Counted from the first letter of the stretch, positions 57,201 to 62,785 are shown. The stretch is 64,000 bases of DNA from Misgurnus anguillicaudatus (GCF_027580225.2 NC_073359.2:17120001-17184000), one strand, 5' to 3'. The notes: a model not told the origin generated them from the letters alone. Numbers and translations are program-made.

Positions 57201-59746
57201 CAGGTGGCGCTCTTACCCAACTTATAAAACTTGGAAGTTTTTCCTTAGGGCAAACAGTTCAAATTCAAAAATTTTATGTTTTGAGGATTGCTCTGATATG
57301 ATCAAAAGTCCTTCATAAAAATTTTATTATCTCAGCTTTTTGCTCAAAATTTGGTATTTTTGAAGAAACCTACCGATATCTGAGAAGTGATCAAATAAGA
57401 ACAAATGAAGGGAGGATAAAACTTCTGTTCTTTCATTTGATATATTGTACGTTTATATATTTAAAGAAGAACATTTTCTGGAAGGCATTAAACATTTAAA
57501 TCATAAAAAATGCTGATGCTGGCTGGCAACTTTTTTTTTTAAACGCTGGCGGGGAAAGAGTTAAAGGATAATTTTTAAAAATCATTATTGTCCAAACATG
57601 GATGAACTGCATCGCTGACTGCATTAATGAAATTGCTATAGAGACTGTGCTATGGATTTCATGTGCATTTAATGGAAATGTCAAATGTCTTTTAGGTTTG
57701 AGACCAGCAATGTGGGAAGACTGAAAACGAATTTAGAAGAATTCCATTGTCTCTGCATGTTCCAATCATAGATCTTTAGATTTAGACAGCAGGCTTCCAT
57801 ATTAGATTACCCATCACTAAGCTGAAAGAAAAATTGTTGATTCCCTGCCAGAACATCAATCATCTTATGAAGCAGGAACGCACTCTTAACACAGATCCCG
57901 GATACTTGTGCGAAAATGATGTCTAAGAGATCTGGCTAAAAAGTGGTTTAATGAAACAGAAGATAAACAAGATCCATCGTGAAAGTTTTCTCACCTCAGT
58001 TATAATCCCGGTTTCCATTAGAGCTGCCACCACATATGCAGTCAAAGAGATCTTTCCATGAATTCCACCCTTTAATTGGACAAGACAACTTTCAGCAGAG
58101 TGATGACATATAACACTTTATTCTCATTTTTCCTAGTTGGGTGACAGCTTGTTAAAGGTCACGTTCTTTCTGATCCAATTTTTAAACCCTAGTTAGTGTG
58201 TAATGTTGCTATAATAGCATAAATAATACCTGAAAAACTATAAAGGTCAAAGTTCACTGCCAGGCAATATATTTTCTTTAACAGAATTCGCCTTTCAAAG
58301 CCTACAGCGAACGGCCGGTTTGGACTACAGCCATCTACTTCCTGCATTAATGACATCACTAGAACAGTTTAGGCTTGTTTGAGATGCAGCTTGCCTTGCC
58401 TGAAATTCAGACGAGAGCAGACGGCTGCAGTAAGGGGAGGAGTGAAAAAAGAGCTTTAAAGTCAGACACTTCACCAATCTCGCAGTCCAGTCGACTACAA
58501 ACGTCAGCATAGGCAGAGATCACGTTCGCGTATTTTATCGCGGATTAAATAGATGCAACTTAAATACCAATAAATTCATTTACATAAAGATGTTTATAAT
58601 GAGAATCAACGAAGGTGAACTGTTCGTTACTGGAAAAGGTTACTTAGTAAATGTTGGGATGAATAAATCTAGTGGTAATACAAATTCGTTTCTGTTGTGT
58701 GAAATATAAACAGCTCACAGTACAAATACATCAACACCAATACAGAAGTTTACAGGAATTCATAAAAAATATAAATGTCATAGTAAAGAACAATTGAATT
58801 AATATAAAAACTACTACAGGAATTAGAGTTTTTAGAATTAACAAGTCATCAGCTGACATAACCTGGCCAATGAGCATTAAGCTGTGTCGTCAGCAAGTCT
58901 TTTCCCGTCGTGCTTTTCGTCAACGCAGTCGGTGGAGAGCAACTGCGCTCGGCTGTAGAATCCGACGAGCCCGCCTCTCCATCGCGAGAGTTATTTTGCA
59001 CACGTCAGCGTGACATCAGAGCAAGTCGGACGTAAGTCGGACACTTTTCTAACCGACATGCATCTTGCGCGGATCACCGGTGATCGATTCTGCGCAGAAT
59101 TTGCTCATCTCAAACAAGCCTAATGTTGACTAAACCCCGCCCACAGGAATACGGCAGTCACCAGCTAAGCTAACAGCAAGCTAAGCTGCTATCGAATCAC
59201 GACACACTAAACAAGCTACACAATCCGAACTTGTTACGTATTTCTAAAGGAACATCAGCCCGTTTTTAGGACAGTGAAAACAGGGGTATACAGATAAGTC
59301 AATTCTGTGAAAAATAATGTCTTTTTTACATGTGAAACATGAACACGTTATATTGTGCACTGTAAACACAATCAAAGCTTTAAAAACACAGAAAGAATGG
59401 GACCTTTAAAGGATACAAATACTGGGGTCTTGAGGTCGAAGTTATTTTAAAACATTTTGCTTGACTAGTCATGATAAGGTCTTTAAAATAATCACATTTC
59501 CATGCAGACCTCTTCTAGAAAATGTATACATTTACAAAATCTCAAACATTATGAAAATCTCAACAACAGGATGGCCTCCGTTCATGTACCTGCAGGTCTT
59601 TGTTGAGTATCCGGCCCATTGCTGGAAAGGATCCTTCTTCTTTTTGATGAGAGATCAACCAGGATTTAGCAGCACGTAGTTCTTCAGGGTCAATGAAGAT
59701 GAAGCCACGAGACTGGGCAAATGATTTTAGCACGAATGCAGTTAGC
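18522..59746 (-). CDS. cpamd8: C3 and PZP-like alpha-2-macroglobulin domain protein 8, C-terminal two-fifths (5' part outside the window)
   Basis: Fifteen minus-strand exons (plus a possible sixteenth) encode about 650-670 residues that align in order with the C-terminal half of alpha-2-macroglobulin proteins. In order they are [20 protein letters not shown] (thioester domain helices), [20 protein letters not shown], the [14 protein letters not shown] and [19 protein letters not shown] helices, the CUB/MG segment ending [11 protein letters not shown], a [15 protein letters not shown] strand, and VKVYDYYEP of the receptor-binding domain. Next comes a six-cysteine Kazal domain starting [19 protein letters not shown]. 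An A2M-type body followed by a Kazal domain is the hallmark of CPAMD8, a secreted protein needed for anterior eye development in humans. The thioester motif and everything before it lie beyond 59.75 kb; I found no such exon up to 64 kb. All junction phases agree. The gene is intact here, and its introns hold most of the window's transposons. Confidence 0.9.
18836..19032 (-). CDS. cpamd8: cpamd8 penultimate or last exon: acidic tail
   Basis: Acceptor GTTATTTTGTAG. Codes for [20 protein letters not shown] and an acidic tail ending DTKDSPER. It can be read to a TGA at 18836-18838 (ending ..SPERW). Alternatively it splices at 18840 (GATG|GTGAGA) to a small exon at 18579-18522. An AATAAA (plus-strand TTTATT, near 18622) would serve the unspliced end. 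Confidence 0.8.
19120..19315. repeat. AACACA-rich inverted repeat
   Basis: Several TGTGTTAAAA/TTTTAACACA inverted motifs in about 190 bases, typical of a short DNA element in the cpamd8 last large intron. Confidence 0.5.
19390..20965 (+). repeat. Three degenerate tandem copies of a unit of about 580 bases
   Basis: GATGGAATATGCAGGATATT occurs at about 19407 and 19988, and GATTTTTATGCAATTTTATG follows at about 20560. Each is followed by GAACTTGCAAAAACTGTT, then a GTCGCG/ACGTCACTTCC segment and GCATGTGTGAAAATGC. No transposon ends or coding seen. Confidence 0.7.
21090..21590. repeat. Fragments of two dispersed elements
   Basis: GATGACGTCAAAGTACCGCG (21138-21158) matches 32162-32182. Sequence from 21280 to 21590 (GACAATGCTGAATAAAGACG to TGAGCGAACTATCC) is a half copy of the foldback at 54866-57049. 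Confidence 0.6.
21885..22480. repeat. GGTCACATTTGTGACCACAAAACCAG repeat split by a hAT-type MITE
   Basis: Left end CATTTGTGACCACAAAACCAG and right end ACTGGTTGGTCCAGGGTCAC are inverted ends of a common fish repeat. Its middle is interrupted at 22084-22368. Pieces also occur at 19826 and 20360. Confidence 0.65.
22084..22368. mobile_element. hAT-type MITE nested in the repeat
   Basis: Ends TAGTGTTTCCCAACC and GGTTGGGGACCACTG, flanked by CCATAAAA and CCGTAAAA (7 of 8 bases match; 22076-22083, 22369-22376). Confidence 0.75.
22960..23230 (+). repeat. SINE tail split by a small inverted-ended element
   Basis: TACTTTGGATAAAAGCG (before) and CGCCAAATGCATGAATCTAAAT (after) together form the usual fish SINE tail. 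The break is filled by 22985-23191. Confidence 0.75.
22985..23191. mobile_element. 207-bp inverted-ended element inside the SINE
   Basis: Arms of about 95 bases are inverted: CACTGAAAAAAATGATTCAT and ATGAATCATTTTTTTCAGTG at the ends, AAATGTAGCTTAAATAAATT inward. TA on both sides fits a TA-targeting element. Confidence 0.85.
23480..23620 (+). repeat. Fragment of the GGTAC-rich element
   Basis: AATATGTACCATTTCGGTAC and TTTGGTACAAATATGTACC match the minisatellite units of 5545-7610 but without tandem growth. Confidence 0.65.
24035..24190 (+). repeat. tRNA-derived SINE
   Basis: TGTAGATTCATTGGTAGAGC resembles an A box and TTAATTCAAATCC a B box. The tail is AACTGTAAGTTGCTTTTAAT then AAAAGCATCTGCC and AATAAATGTAAAT. 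Confidence 0.75.
24280..25351. mobile_element. Three-level nest of DNA elements
   Basis: Outer: AAAGGGATAG-family ends (AAAAATGAAAATTCTGTCATC and TAGGTGAACTATCCCTTTAA). Middle: 24360-25118, GGGGCAGTTTCCCGAACGGG to TGTCTGAGAAACCATCCC. Inner: 24502-25026, TTAAAGGGGTCATATTATGA to CACTATGACCCCTTTAA. Each break is closed by continuous sequence on either side. Confidence 0.75.
24502..25026. mobile_element. AAAGGGG-family TTAA element, intact sibling of 11690-12495
   Basis: Inverted ends with TTAA on each side; shares GTTGATAGAAGCACTGGGGA and AATAATTTATTATAGC-like inner sequence with the copy at 11690. Confidence 0.85.
25348..25881. mobile_element. AAAGGTCACGTTCTT-family TTAA element
   Basis: TTAAAGGTCACGTTCTTCCTG at the left and AGAACGGGAGCTTTAA at the right. 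It shares its left TTAA with the preceding element. A sibling at 58152-59409 carries a 749-bp insertion absent here. Confidence 0.8.
25882..27070. other. cpamd8 intron sequence, nothing recognised
   Basis: AT-rich with several poly(A)/(T) runs. No repeat ends, splice-bounded conserved frame or gene seen. Confidence 0.5.
27070..28770. mobile_element. AAAGGGATAG-family element split by a Tc1 relic
   Basis: Outer left GGATAATTTACCCAAAAATG and right ATGACAGAATTTTTGGGTGA then CTATCCC surround the Tc1 element at 27143-28575. Confidence 0.75.
27143..28575 (+). pseudogene. Tc1/mariner transposon with decayed transposase
   Basis: Long inverted ends of about 210 bases: AAACAAGTATTTGACACATC and ATGTGTTAAATACTTATTTT at the tips, CCACCAGATGTAGCCATCAA inward. 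TA on each side (27141-27142, 28576-28577). Between them a Tc1-type transposase can be followed in pieces (for example GAGTTCTCCAAGAGCCAAGA near 27683, and GTTTGGGGCTGCTTTTCAGC near 27957), but stops and frame changes break it. Transposase remnants on + strand. Not able to move by itself. Confidence 0.88.
29033..29107 (-). CDS. cpamd8: cpamd8 exon: acidic C-terminal linker
   Basis: Codes for [20 protein letters not shown] then ILIPA, phase 1 in and out, flanked by CATCCTACAG and GCAG|GTATCA. Low complexity and acidic. Accepted because of the splice sites and phase agreement. Confidence 0.75.
30000..30330. repeat. Dispersed element related to 62255-62785
   Basis: Right end CTACGGCGTAGACCTTACGTACGACTATAA resembles CTACGCCGTAGGACTTACGC-ACAACTATAA at 62748-62775 (each shown only as markers CTACGGCGTAG and TACGACTATAA). 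Lies in the cpamd8 intron next to the Kazal exon. Confidence 0.5.
30482..30694 (-). CDS. cpamd8: cpamd8 exon: Kazal domain
   Basis: 71 codons, phase 1 in and out. The Kazal pattern is clear: [24 protein letters not shown], then [15 protein letters not shown], with the G-x-C-x-S-D/G core. A Kazal domain after an A2M receptor-binding domain is specific to CPAMD8. Acceptor TTTTCTCCTCTACAG, donor CGGG|GTATGC. Confidence 0.92.
30894..31004 (-). CDS. cpamd8: cpamd8 exon: linker between receptor-binding and Kazal domains
   Basis: Codes for [20 protein letters not shown] then [18 protein letters not shown]. Donor ACGG|GTCAGT. An internal AAT|GTAAGTGAG is a strong donor-like sequence, so a shorter exon ending after RFYN is possible; it would break phase with the Kazal exon, so I prefer the longer form. 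Confidence 0.8.
31179..31284 (-). CDS. cpamd8: cpamd8 exon: receptor-binding domain end
   Basis: Codes for [20 protein letters not shown] and [21 protein letters not shown] is nearly invariant in A2M proteins. Ends one base into a codon at CCAG|GTGGGT. Confidence 0.93.
31524..31882 (+). mobile_element. AGCCTGG-family DNA element, copy 3, 9-bp target duplication
   Basis: TAGCCTGGTGCAATCAGACT to GGCGGAGCCAGGCTG, flanked by ACCAAACCC on both sides (31515-31523, 31883-31891). Confidence 0.9.
32118..32293. repeat. Palindromic nested element
   Basis: AGGCTTGTTCGACTTCGTGC at the left and GGAAGTCGAACAAGCCT at the right, with GATGACGTCAAAGTGCCGCG and its inverse inside. A related palindrome lies at 21090-21180. 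Confidence 0.65.
32323..32504 (+). other. Orphan first-exon-like reading frame in a transposon
   Basis: Codes for a basic, nuclear-signal-like start ([14 protein letters not shown]) then [20 protein letters not shown] and DLAILLMDY, where the final codon is split by a good donor, CTA|GTAAGT at 32505. This layout looks like the first exon of a transposon-carried or transposon-derived DNA-binding protein. No second exon was recognised before 33571. The family is not known to me. Confidence 0.4.
33646..33720 (-). CDS. cpamd8: cpamd8 exon: receptor-binding domain
   Basis: 25 codons in phase 0, [20 protein letters not shown] then FYFDE, before GTGAGT. Acceptor CTTCTCTTCCCAG. It is separated from the previous exon by an 11-kb intron that contains the whole Gypsy element. 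Confidence 0.9.
34326..34666. mobile_element. PIF/Harbinger-like MITE, TAA target duplication
   Basis: Inverted ends GGGCCGATTCACATC and GGTGTGAATCGGCCC, flanked by TAA on both sides (34323-34325, 34667-34669). 341 bp with many GCGT/ACGC motifs. Confidence 0.85.
35155..35901 (+). repeat. 5' LTR of the Gypsy element
   Basis: 747 bases. Holds a TATA-like TATTTTA (35284-35290), a proposed transcription start near 35315 and AATAAA (35857-35862). Small open frames inside it recur identically in the 3' LTR and are not genes. Confidence 0.95.
35905..35913 (+). promoter_or_regulatory. Proposed self-priming primer-binding site
   Basis: CGAACGCGC directly after the 5' LTR is the exact reverse complement of GCGCGTTCG at 35315-35323 in the LTR, which lies about 31 bases after the TATA-like box. 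No tRNA-type TGG start is present. This fits Tf1/sushi-style self-priming from the transcript's own 5' end. Confidence 0.65.
35918..36874 (+). CDS. gag: Gypsy gag polyprotein (capsid and zinc knuckle)
   Basis: 318 residues. The middle has the retrotransposon gag fold signature: [44 protein letters not shown] and [13 protein letters not shown] single CCHC zinc knuckle, [14 protein letters not shown] (C-x2-C-x4-H-x4-C), lies near residues 299-312. The protein would form the virus-like particle that packages element RNA. The start codon is the first ATG after the proposed primer site. Stop TAG at 36872-36874; pol lies in the -1 frame. Confidence 0.93.
   Translation: MESASQVSGESVQAALAQQGALLEQHSSMLSSASHDFQVLSGRLAEIHNRMEQVAQAIGDRGASTSSTENLSGTEREPHANNPPTYDGDVKSCRAFLSQCSLVFALQPRRYVSEALKVAYVLTLLTGRARDWGMAVWDAKHPCCVTFESFRTEMIRLFDRSVQADLAAAELTRLTQGNSSVTDFAIRFRTLAVSSEWNDSAQRAQFLRGLNEHIQDEIASHDLPGSLEGTIDLALRVEARHRQRRARRSLHHLLSDPSLCVGDDVPSTSISPGEPMQLGRLRLTAEEKQQRLDNGMCLYCGKHWHKALNCPAKGSARR
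36889..40230 (+). CDS. pol: Gypsy pol polyprotein: protease, reverse transcriptase, RNase H, integrase, chromodomain
   Basis: About 1113 residues, uninterrupted. Domains in order: aspartic protease with [10 protein letters not shown] (about 33-42); reverse transcriptase with LDLRNAYH and the catalytic FVYLDDIL near 348; RNase H with [15 protein letters not shown] near 496 and the TDHKNLAYI segment; integrase with the GHPG/CxxC zinc-binding region near 680-720, then [27 protein letters not shown] and the [12 protein letters not shown] segment near 840; C-terminal chromodomain (about 1040-1095) with [20 protein letters not shown]. The chromodomain places it among chromoviruses, which can target chromatin marks. 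The frame is open upstream of 36889 without a clear ATG and lies -1 to gag, so expression by frameshift is likely. All catalytic motifs I can check are present, so it may be active. Confidence 0.95.
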   Translation: MGVSPLKSSPGSRTMLTVSIIHNNSVFHSQALLDSGAEASFMDASLAESWGIPAVPLTECFSALTLKGQHMAEITHCTPSVSLFVSGNHREDFKFLLLHSSQSPIILGHDWLTKHNPHVDWQSCLVLSWSPSCHVSCLGPALSDPVCPVLQIPAADVSGVPAEYSDLHRVFSKSRATSLPPHRPYDCAIDLLPGTFPPKGRVFSLSGPEREAMDKYINEALAAGLIRRSTSPAGAGFFFVKKKDGTLRPCIDYRGLNDITVKNKYPLPLMSTAFELLQGARIFTKLDLRNAYHLVRIREGDEWKTAFNTPSGHWEYSVLPFGLANAPAVFQTMVNEVLGDMINKFVFVYLDDILIFSPSVQIHTQHVRLVLQRLLENQLFVKAEKCEFHKQSVSFLGFVIAAGEIRPDSAKIKAVAEWPVPDTRKELQRFLGFANFYRRFIRNFGQIAKPLTSLTSTKVGFRWNNEAQEAFDELKSRFISAPVLTIPDPAHQFIVEVDASDVGVGAVLSQRSPIDGKVHPCAFFSHRLNPAERNYDIGNRELLAVRLALGEWRHWLEGASEPFLVWTDHKNLAYIRSARRLTSRQARWALFFDRFNFTLSYRPGSKNVKPDALSRLFNGSEHDCSETILPRGRVVGAVVWGIEQRVREAGRGVEVPEGCPAGCLWVPEALRSDVIRWCHESRFVGHPGVRRTLAAVRQRFWWPAMGPDVRQFVLACQVCACNKASHQPPVGLLKPLPVPSRPWSHIALDFVTGLPPSDGNTVIVTVVDRFSKAVHFIPLPKLPSAKEMAQVLINHVFRLHGLPSDVVSDRGPQFISQFWQEFCKQIGATASLSSGYHPQTNGQCERANQDLGRTLRCLSSRYPNSWCQQLPWVEYSHNSLPVSSTNLSPFEVSIGFQPPLFPSQEPDAAVPSALAFVRRCRRTWKKARTLLLQSSRRTKAAADRHRRPPPRYICGQRVWLSSKDLPLREPSRKLAPRFLGPFSIVKVVNPVTVKLKLPPSLGRVHPVFHVSRVKPVIFASINSPVSAPKPPAPLLVDGTPAYTVRLLDVRRRGRGFQYLVDWEGYGPGERCWVPARDILDPGLIEDLRRRQGEFLPGPSGAGRGGRGTVRTPV
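40196..40211 (+). promoter_or_regulatory. Polypurine tract of the Gypsy element
   Basis: GTGGGGGGAGGGGTAC immediately before the 3' LTR is the expected primer for plus-strand DNA synthesis. Confidence 0.85.
40212..40958 (+). repeat. 3' LTR of the Gypsy element
   Basis: 747 bases, same sequence as the 5' LTR by eye, with AATAAA at about 40914-40919. The pol frame runs 19 bases into it before its TGA stop. Confidence 0.95.
41010..41464 (-). mobile_element. AGCCTGG-family element, copy 4, end-truncated but with extra interior
   Basis: Begins within the family at CTGGGACTCCTCTGTAGAG, so one terminus is missing, and ends GTCTGGTTGGACCAGGC. It contains about 170 bases (41106-41276) absent from the other three copies. 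Strand is set relative to copy 2. Confidence 0.8.
41134..41260 (+). pseudogene. Possible N-terminal piece of a transposon-encoded helicase
   Basis: The extra interior reads [20 protein letters not shown] then IQKLKPEQE. The IQ-LKPEQ pattern resembles motif 0 (F/L-x-P-x-Q) at the start of RecQ-type helicases, which some fish DNA transposons carry. The frame runs out soon after. Short, so held at low confidence; coordinates of the start are approximate to the ATG near 41129. Confidence 0.3.
41838..41860. repeat. (GA)n microsatellite
   Basis: About ten GA units in the cpamd8 11-kb intron. Confidence 0.85.
42160..42222. repeat. (TAAA)n/(TA)n microsatellite
   Basis: AAATAAATAAATAAAT followed by about fifteen TA units. 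Confidence 0.9.
42230..43067. other. cpamd8 intron sequence, nothing recognised
   Basis: Includes a moderately GC-rich stretch (42240-42720) without a conserved frame or repeat ends that I know. Confidence 0.45.
43068..43686. mobile_element. TTAA-flanked foldback element AAAGGGCACCTATTTC
   Basis: TTAAAGGGCACCTATTTCATT at the left and AATGAAATAGGTGCACTTTAA at the right, with arms over about 130 bases (TAGCTCCAGATAT and ATATCTGGAGCTA). Confidence 0.85.
43995..44345. repeat. Short dispersed DNA element
   Basis: AAGGTGCATTTAGACTAGC at the left and AATGTGAATGTAGCTTAAGG at the right look like diverged inverted ends. No duplication found. Confidence 0.45.
44986..45073 (-). CDS. cpamd8: cpamd8 exon: receptor-binding domain
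   Basis: Codes for [20 protein letters not shown] and RADVETLER, matching A2M ASNMAIVDVKMVSGF. Its first base completes the Arg codon of the previous exon. Acceptor CTCTCCGTCAG, donor AGG|GTGAGG. Confidence 0.88.
45215..45296 (-). repeat. tRNA-derived SINE head
   Basis: On the minus strand, TTTAGCTCAATTGGTAGAGC is an A-box-like start and GGTCATGAATCC a weak B box. The CCA-less, degenerate arms argue for a SINE, not a tRNA gene. Confidence 0.6.
45399..45646 (-). CDS. cpamd8: cpamd8 exon: receptor-binding region with a basic furin-type site
   Basis: Begins [20 protein letters not shown], then a charged, probably disordered Ser/Arg/Asp-rich insert with RKRR (codons at 45476-45487) followed by APVDDEDPA, then the YRVTLEVC strand. 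Ends two bases into a codon. The insert is absent from ordinary A2M and fits a secreted protein that is cut into chains. Confidence 0.88.
46040..46965. repeat. Composite dispersed element
   Basis: AAAACGGGCAGTTCTGGTTC at the left and GTAACCGTTTTATAAACGC at the right resemble inverted ends. The interior 46320-46670 is a copy of the TCCGCTAT-TCCACCAGGTGGCG family (siblings at 57105-57562 and 59875-60335). The sequence AAATAAACACC(T/G)CAGTCTT occurs on each side of that copy (46201, 46753). Confidence 0.55.
48199..48645. mobile_element. hAT MITE with GATGCACCGAT ends, 8-bp target duplication
   Basis: Ends TAGTGATGCACCGATGTATC and CCTATCGGTGCATCCTTA, flanked by GTAGAGGC on both sides (48191-48198, 48646-48653). 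Uninterrupted sibling of the element at 9286-12594. Confidence 0.93.
50123..50475. mobile_element. Inverted-ended DNA element inside the minisatellite
   Basis: Ends GGCTGTTTCTCAATATGCGT and GGAATTGAGAAACAGCC. Internal GCGTTCTT/AAGAACGC motifs. No clear target duplication. Confidence 0.75.
51655..51717 (-). CDS. cpamd8: cpamd8 exon: CUB-type segment
   Basis: 21 codons, [20 protein letters not shown] then Q. Corresponds to A2M LPGEYSMKVTGEGCVYLQ. The acceptor is a long T tract ending TTTAAG; donor CAG|GTATTG. Confidence 0.9.
51994..52149 (-). CDS. cpamd8: cpamd8 exon: end of thioester domain / CUB-type segment
   Basis: Codes for [20 protein letters not shown] through [13 protein letters not shown]. 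Matches A2M DTVVALHALSKYGAATF. Donor GTG|GTAAAG. Confidence 0.92.
52175..52459 (+). mobile_element. AAAGGGATAG-family TTAA element between two cpamd8 exons
   Basis: TTAAAGGGATAGTTCACCC and GGGTGTTCTATCCTTTTAA, inverted, with the ATGAACACAAAG hairpin in the middle. Confidence 0.85.
52521..52657 (-). CDS. cpamd8: cpamd8 exon: thioester domain end
   Basis: Codes for [18 protein letters not shown] and [19 protein letters not shown], a highly diagnostic A2M-family segment. Donor CAG|GTGACA. The acceptor (GCTTTATAAG) is not pyrimidine-rich. Confidence 0.92.
53215..53468. mobile_element. hAT-type MITE
   Basis: CACTGGTTCTTAAACTG and AAGTTTGAGAACGACTG. Flanks CTTTAATG and CTTTAAAG differ at one base (53207-53214, 53469-53476). 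Close relative of 17197-17494. Confidence 0.82.
53500..53700. repeat. Palindromic repeat, sibling of 1-200
   Basis: ATGACGACGGGCAATATTTT at the left and CGGCCCGTCGTCAATTATTC at the right are inverted; AAAATAATGCACACC and GGTGTGGATTATTTTC lie inward. Confidence 0.7.
54152..54238 (-). CDS. cpamd8: cpamd8 exon: thioester domain
   Basis: Codes for [19 protein letters not shown] and FSDGLSQS, the variable loop where A2M has VHWERP. Phase 1 in and out; acceptor TTCTGGCCACAG, donor TCAG|GTAATC. Confidence 0.87.
54324..54489 (-). CDS. cpamd8: cpamd8 exon: thioester domain
   Basis: Codes for [20 protein letters not shown] and [12 protein letters not shown], ending one base into a codon at CAAG|GTCGTT. 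Acceptor TGCTTTTATTTAG. Confidence 0.9.
55034..56522. mobile_element. hAT-type element carrying a minisatellite, 8-bp target duplication
   Basis: Ends TAGGGTTGTGCCGATAGAC and CTCAAAATTACAACACTA, flanked by GTATACTG on both sides (55026-55033, 56523-56530). About two-thirds of its 1489 bases is a 33-bp tandem array. No transposase frame. Confidence 0.9.
55252..56172 (+). repeat. 33-bp minisatellite, about 28 units
   Basis: Unit: CTCTTGGACTCTTGCTCGGA then CCTGAATGCGCGC. Because 33 is a multiple of 3 and the unit has no stop in several frames, long open frames (up to 326 codons) appear on both strands; they are not judged to be genes. Confidence 0.95.
57105..57562. repeat. Dispersed element of the TCCACCAGGTGGCG family
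   Basis: TTTCCCTCCATTGACAATTT at the left and GCTGGCGGGGAAAGAGTTAA at the right. About 80% of the text matches the copy at 59875-60335 by eye (AACTCGTCAAT, CCGCTATTATCCACCAGGTG, AGAACATTTTCTGGAAGGCA). Confidence 0.75.
57995..58069 (-). CDS. cpamd8: cpamd8 exon: thioester domain
   Basis: 25 codons in phase 0, [20 protein letters not shown], ending ITE before GTGAGA. It matches the A2M GGVEDEVTLSAYI exon. Confidence 0.9.
58152..59409. mobile_element. AAAGGTCACGTTCTT-family TTAA element with insertion
   Basis: TTAAAGGTCACGTTCTTTCTG and GAAAGAATGGGACCTTTAA at the ends; collinear with 25348-25881 apart from 58372-59120. Confidence 0.85.
58372..59120. mobile_element. 749-bp inverted-ended element, probably PIF/Harbinger-like
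   Basis: GGCTTGTTTGAGATGCAGC and GCTCATCTCAAACAAGCC. Flanked by TTA on the left and TAA on the right, fitting a TWA target. GC-rich interior with ACGTCAGCGTGACATCAGAG-type motifs; no transposase. Confidence 0.75.
59590..59746 (-). CDS. cpamd8: cpamd8 exon: thioester-domain helices
   Basis: Acceptor CTTGCTCCTCCAG; the first G completes a Trp codon (W)[13 protein letters not shown]. Continues [17 protein letters not shown] and [14 protein letters not shown], then CAG|GTACAT. This corresponds to the A2M stretch that begins NTWLTAFVLK. Confidence 0.92.
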
Positions 59747-59874
59747 CTGGAGGAGCAAGAGGTGACAGAGCCCAACACTTAAATTTAAAATTGTTTTTAA
59801 GTTTTCAAAAACGTAAAAATATAAATCAGTCTGTGTAATGATTAGACGCCACATTGAAAACTCTTGAATATTAA

Positions 59875-60335
59875 CTATTTCCCCGCTATTGACAAGTTAA
59901 CTCGTCAATGAAGAGAAACGCTTCCCTGCCAATGACGAGTATTTCTGGCAATCCGTAATACCGCTATTATCCACCAGGTGGCGACTCATTTGCAACTTGT
60001 AAAACCAGAAAGTATCGCCCAAGGGCAAACAGCTGTATGTCCGTGTATGTTTTGAGGATCGCTCTGAATCTGATCTCTTTCAAAAGTCCTTCACAAAAAT
60101 GGAATTATCTCTCAAAATTTGGTGTTTTTGCAGAAACCTACACATATTTGAGAGGTGATACGAAGTATAGAAGAACTATATGAAGGTAGGTTGTTTTTTG
60201 TTTGAAAGCAGATTGTCTTGGTTGTTTATATATTTAAAGAAGAACATTTTCTGGAAGGCATTAAACTTTTGTGAAAATCATGAAAAATGCTGGCGCTGGC
60301 TGGCAACTTAAAAAAACGCTAGCAAGAAAAGAGTT
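59875..60335. repeat. Dispersed element of the TCCACCAGGTGGCG family
   Basis: TTTCCCCGCTATTGACAAGT to CGCTAGCAAGAAAAGAGTTAA; sibling of 57105-57562. Confidence 0.75.
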
Positions 60336-60339
60336 AATA

Positions 60340-62250
60340 AGGTGAAGTCACACTACCTTACAGCTATTAAAAATAGGTACCCCCTTGTGGCCTAGATTAC
60401 TCTCAATTTAACAGGCAGTCCAAACAGTTAATGATTCCTAACTTGTTTTCTTTGTATGTAGCCAAAACTCTTAAAATAAAATGCTTATTTCCCAAAAAGT
60501 GGGGAAGCCTCCAAAACTCTAGAACTTTGACAGATGTCAGAAACAACTAATGGAGTCCATGAGTCATCTGACCCTTTCAAGTTCTCTAAAAACATGCAAC
60601 GCGTGTGCTAGTTTGTTTTAACAGCAACATGGCATGTCATGATGACATTCCCTGAATGGGCCAAATGATGATACAAGCTGACATCACTGAAAGTTAAGGT
60701 CAATACGTAAACAATCAGGGAGTTTTTTCACAGCGTGTGTTGGGGGACAAAACACACAAACAACAATATGGAGTCATTGCACGTCATTATGTTTGGACAT
60801 GATGTTTCCCAAGTGACTAGAACATTTAGCCTACAGGATTTTTTATAATGTTGAGAAATACTGAGTCAACATTTACTGCATAAGTGTAGGAAAAGATTGT
60901 AGATATGATAAAAACATCTAAGAATGAAGAGGACATCTGCAGTTTCTTCAAGTAAGTTTTGCCTAGATGTCCATTCAAAGGTCTGCAAGGTGGTTTTCCT
61001 CAAAATGAAGCCTTCCTTGTAAGAAGCCACATTACCAATGTTTTGAGACGTTATTACCTTTGCAATGACTCCCAAGAAAAACAGCACTCTTAAAATGAAC
61101 ATCCATGGCAGACCACTATTACCATGCAAACTAAGTAAGATCCCCAAATGTAAGTATCCGTTTTATCAATGTAGTTAAAAGCTATTAAAAAAGTTGCAAC
61201 CAAATGTTGGAAGATATATGGTGTTGTTCTCTATGGCCACAGCATGCATGGTTTTGCTTTCTGTGGAGTACATTTCATTTTCAATTCATTTTGCATACTG
61301 AACCTAACAATTCCACTTTGATTTCCACCTGATCAACAAGATACTGTTGCCTTTCCCTTTATAAAGTTTAAAAAATGTAACAAAAGTCCTCAAGTCCAGT
61401 ATGTGGAGATTTGGTAAGTGTCAGTTTGAAACCACCAATCTGTGAACTAGCACCAATGTATACTTAAGCACCAGGTTTCCCAAAGAAGACATTTTGGCTT
61501 GACCATGGCCACCATAGTCCAAAATGGTAGCTTAAAGGAAAGTCCTTGCCCCCCTCAAGTATTTCTTTCTTCAAGAACAGCTTCACCAAGGAAAACAGCC
61601 TTAAAAGGACACTTTCAGTTAAACGAGGTCCCATACAATGCTGGGAAAGTAAGATGCAAGTCCTGCAGCAGGCTTACAGGAGTTTGGAGGACTGCTGGGG
61701 GTTTCTAGGGGATGTAGTATAGATTACTACCGCATGTGGCTTTCATTGGATCCATACGTGCTGATGCCAATCAGTGATGCCAGAAGATGGGTTGCCAGGT
61801 CCGGTCCGAGATCTAAACAACCTCCCCTCTCCATTAGAAAACATCCTCAGACATTACAAAACTCTACTATAGCGGCATCCACCTTCCAGGCAATTGTAAA
61901 TGAAAGTTTCCAGAACATTACGTGCTTTTTTCACTGAAGTAGATTAGTTAAGAAGGTCTTGGCATTACTGGGGCACCAAGGCGCTGATGGGGACATTAAA
62001 TACTTGCTGCATCATTATGGCCAATCTTTTCATTAAGAACTGCAATTTCCTTTCCTATCATTCAGCCCAACCTGGGACACATTAACAGAACTTTGAAGCT
62101 GCTGTTAACCTAGTAATAAATTATCTGTTTGAATATCTAAAACCGGATCTGAAACAAAAGAAGGGTTGTTCAGGCTTTATCAGAAGAATGAATAAGACTT
62201 TGACATCTACTTAACAAGGTATTCTCAACAATGAAAACGTCATTCTTGGA
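60340..62250. other. cpamd8 intron or flank, nothing recognised
   Basis: I looked here for the exon preceding WLTAFVLK and for a thioester GCGEQ motif on the minus strand and found neither. Several open frames of 60-90 codons exist but lack splice sites and family motifs. Confidence 0.5.
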
Positions 62251-62254
62251 GGCC

Positions 62255-62785
62255 TAAAGTATAATTTATGGTCGTGCGTAGGTTATACGCCATAGGTTAT
62301 GCATAGGTTGTGCGTAGCTCTGGGTTGGCTGACACACACCTCGCCAAAATTTTAACAACATGTCGGTTCTATGCGGACCACAATTGCTGTGACTGGTCCT
62401 CTAGAACCCCTCACGTCAGGTAAAAGAAATCGGAGTCACATTTCTTCATAGGCATTTCCGCTTGCAATGGTAAGAACAAAGATGGGCCAAGTGGAGGAGT
62501 GATTTAATGCAAACTGCAACAAAAATCGCTGCCTATTTACCTCCAACACTGCTTGTCTTCTTACATCATACACAACAAGCTGCTGCTTCTTCTTCTTCTT
62601 CGTTTGTGGGTTCACTGGCCAAGCTGCTTCTTCTTTGGCTGTTGCACTGCTACTGTGGGCTACATGTGTAGATACTGCCTACTAGCGGTCTGCATGTATA
62701 ATTGCACGTGGACACAGACAACGATGCAGAAGTATAGTGCCGAGGCTACGCCGTAGGACTTACGCACAACTATAATGAGCCATCA
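62255..62785. mobile_element. Dispersed DNA element with CGTGCGTAGG/TTACGCAC ends
   Basis: TAAAGTATAATTTATGGTCG at the left; CTTACGCACAACTATAATGA at the right is its diverged inverse. Related piece at 30000-30330. Confidence 0.6.

Noticed and set aside
60866..61147. 93-codon minus-strand frame as a cpamd8 exon
   Set aside because: On the right strand, but the translation lacks thioester-domain pattern and the splice phase needed before WLTAFVLK.
61499..61937. Two frames of 67-69 codons
   Set aside because: No splice sites, no known motifs and ordinary stop spacing; considered as cpamd8 exons and dismissed because they are on the wrong strand.
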